From Phenylobacterium sp. (GTDB lineage Bacteria; Pseudomonadota; Alphaproteobacteria; Caulobacterales; Caulobacteraceae): 6,991 nucleotides of DNA. Where the stretch lies: NCBI GenBank assembly GCA_028698405.1, contig JAQVDF010000103.1, forward strand, positions 1 to 6,991, written 5' to 3'. Position numbers and translations under genes: made by a program. The notes under the pieces were generated by a model, which searched no databases, had not been told where the DNA came from, and saw nothing but the letters and a program-made list of their open reading frames with translations. Positions 5,983-6,991 of the stretch are shown in pieces. Every line of letters starts with the position of its first letter. Position 1 is the first letter of the stretch.

Positions 5983-6991
5983 GCCCCTCTGGACCTCCGA
6001 AGAGATTCTCGCGGCCACCGGCGGTCGGGCGCAGGGTGGGCCGTTCGCCGCCACCGGTGTCTCCATCGACACCCGCACCCTCGAGCCCGGCGACCTGTTC
6101 GTGGCGCTGGGGGGCGTTCGCGACGGCCACGAGTTCGTCGACCAGGCGCTGGCCAAGGGGGCGGCCGGGGTGCTCATCTCCAAGCCGGCCAACGGCGATG
6201 GCGTGGTCGTCGAAGATGCGCTCAAGGCTCTGGAAAAGCTGGGAGAAGCGGCTCGCGTTCGCGCGGCCGGGGCGCGCCGCGGGGCGGTCACCGGCTCGGT
6301 CGGCAAGACCAGCGTCACCCAGGCGATCCGCGCCGGCCTGATGCTGGCCGGCCGCGGCCACAGTTCGGTGAAGAGCTACAACAACCACATTGGCGTGCCG
6401 CTGACGCTGGCCCGCATGCCGCGCGACACCGAACGGGCGGTGTTCGAGATCGGCATGAACCACGCCGACGAGATCACCCCGCTGTCGAAGATAGTCCGCC
6501 CGCACGCGGCGGTGATCACCACCGTCGGGCCGGTGCACGTCGAGAACTTCCCCGACGGGGAGACCGGCGTCGCCCGCGCCAAGGCGGAGATCTTCGCCGG
6601 CCTCGAGCCGGGCGGGATGGCCGTGCTGAACGCCGACAACCGCTGGTTCGAGCTCTTGGCCGACGAGGCGAGGAAGGCCGGCGCCCGCATCGCCACCTTC
6701 GGGACCGGCGAGGGCTGCGACGCCCGACTGATCGATTTCCAGCCGGGCGCGGGGCAGGCGGTGGTGCAGGCGAGGCTGCACGGCAAGGCGCTGGACTTCC
6801 CGATCCTGCAGACCGGTTTCCACTGGGGCCTCAACAGCATGGCCGTGCTGCTGATGCTGGAGGCGTTGGGCGTCTGTCTCTCCGACAGCCTCGCCGCGCT
6901 CGGCAGCTTCGAGCCCCTGGAGGGTCGCGGCGCGGAAACCCAGGTCGCCATTCCCGGCGGCGCCTTCACGCTGGTCGACGAGAGCTACAAC
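5975..6991 (+). CDS. murF: MurF, UDP-MurNAc-tripeptide:D-Ala-D-Ala ligase (3' end cut by the window)
   Basis: MurF attaches the D-Ala-D-Ala dipeptide to the UDP-MurNAc tripeptide made by MurE, finishing the cytoplasmic precursor. The frame is open from ATG 5975 to the last base, giving 339 residues; the family is usually about 450-480, so roughly a quarter is missing. Visible are SIDTRTLEPGDLFVAL (30-45), the P-loop TGSVGKTS (106-113), SYNNHIGVPLTLARMP (134-149), FEIGMNHADEI (157-167), ITTVGPVHVENF (181-192), NADN (219-222), and the end DESYN (335-339), the beginning of the conserved DESYNANP element of the C-terminal domain. No frameshift is seen. It overlaps murE by 8 bases and has GGAGG at 5964-5968 inside murE. 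Val in the P-loop (GSVGKT) replaces the Asn typical of MurE-type loops and seems common in alphaproteobacterial MurF. Confidence 0.96.
   Translation, partial: MAEPLWTSEEILAATGGRAQGGPFAATGVSIDTRTLEPGDLFVALGGVRDGHEFVDQALAKGAAGVLISKPANGDGVVVEDALKALEKLGEAARVRAAGARRGAVTGSVGKTSVTQAIRAGLMLAGRGHSSVKSYNNHIGVPLTLARMPRDTERAVFEIGMNHADEITPLSKIVRPHAAVITTVGPVHVENFPDGETGVARAKAEIFAGLEPGGMAVLNADNRWFELLADEARKAGARIATFGTGEGCDARLIDFQPGAGQAVVQARLHGKALDFPILQTGFHWGLNSMAVLLMLEALGVCLSDSLAALGSFEPLEGRGAETQVAIPGGAFTLVDESYN

Noticed and set aside
4342..6318. A 658-codon minus-strand open frame antisense to ftsI, murE and murF
   Set aside because: In GC-rich coding DNA, antisense frames stay open because stop codons are rare. 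The product is His/Gln/Arg/Gly-rich, matches no family I know, and the sense frames carry complete Mur and PBP motifs. The same applies to the long minus-strand frames at 1414-2259, 1920-2801, 3101-4189 and 5732-6823.

Overview
The window carries the start of a division and cell wall (dcw) gene cluster from a high-GC alphaproteobacterium, most likely Caulobacteraceae (Caulobacter, Phenylobacterium or a relative). That placement is inferred from the GC-rich third codon positions, the alphaproteobacterial style of RNase P RNA, MraZ, FtsI and MurE, and CcrM-type GANTC sites in the only AT-rich stretch. Genus cannot be fixed from the sequence alone.

Layout. Positions 1-109 hold the 3' end of a gene resembling the C-terminus of PaiB-like FMN-binding regulators. 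About 30 bases later comes the type A RNase P RNA gene (rnpB, about 138-528), with a long P1 helix and all the universally conserved blocks. Then about 495 bases have no convincing gene (531-1024). The first part is GC-rich and holds what looks like a decayed intergenic repeat. The second part (about 780-960) is AT-rich and looks like the cluster's control region. It has three 10-bp-spaced CCC pentamers that read as a MraZ operator on the minus strand, three GANTC sites within 62 bp, and several TTAAC motifs.

From 1025 to the window end six genes run on the plus strand without gaps: mraZ, rsmH, ftsL, ftsI, murE and murF (cut by the window end). All five junctions overlap, three as ATGA, one as TGATG and one by 8 bases, so the run is very probably one translationally coupled operon.

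How they work together. MraZ is the likely autoregulator of the operon. RsmH methylates C1402 of 16S rRNA. FtsL is the bitopic divisome scaffold that works with FtsB and FtsQ. FtsI (PBP3) is the septal transpeptidase. MurE adds meso-diaminopimelate and MurF adds D-Ala-D-Ala to the UDP-MurNAc peptide precursor. All are core genes with their catalytic motifs intact. I see no mobile element, CRISPR array, tRNA or defence system. The observations worth following up are regulatory and lie in 780-960.
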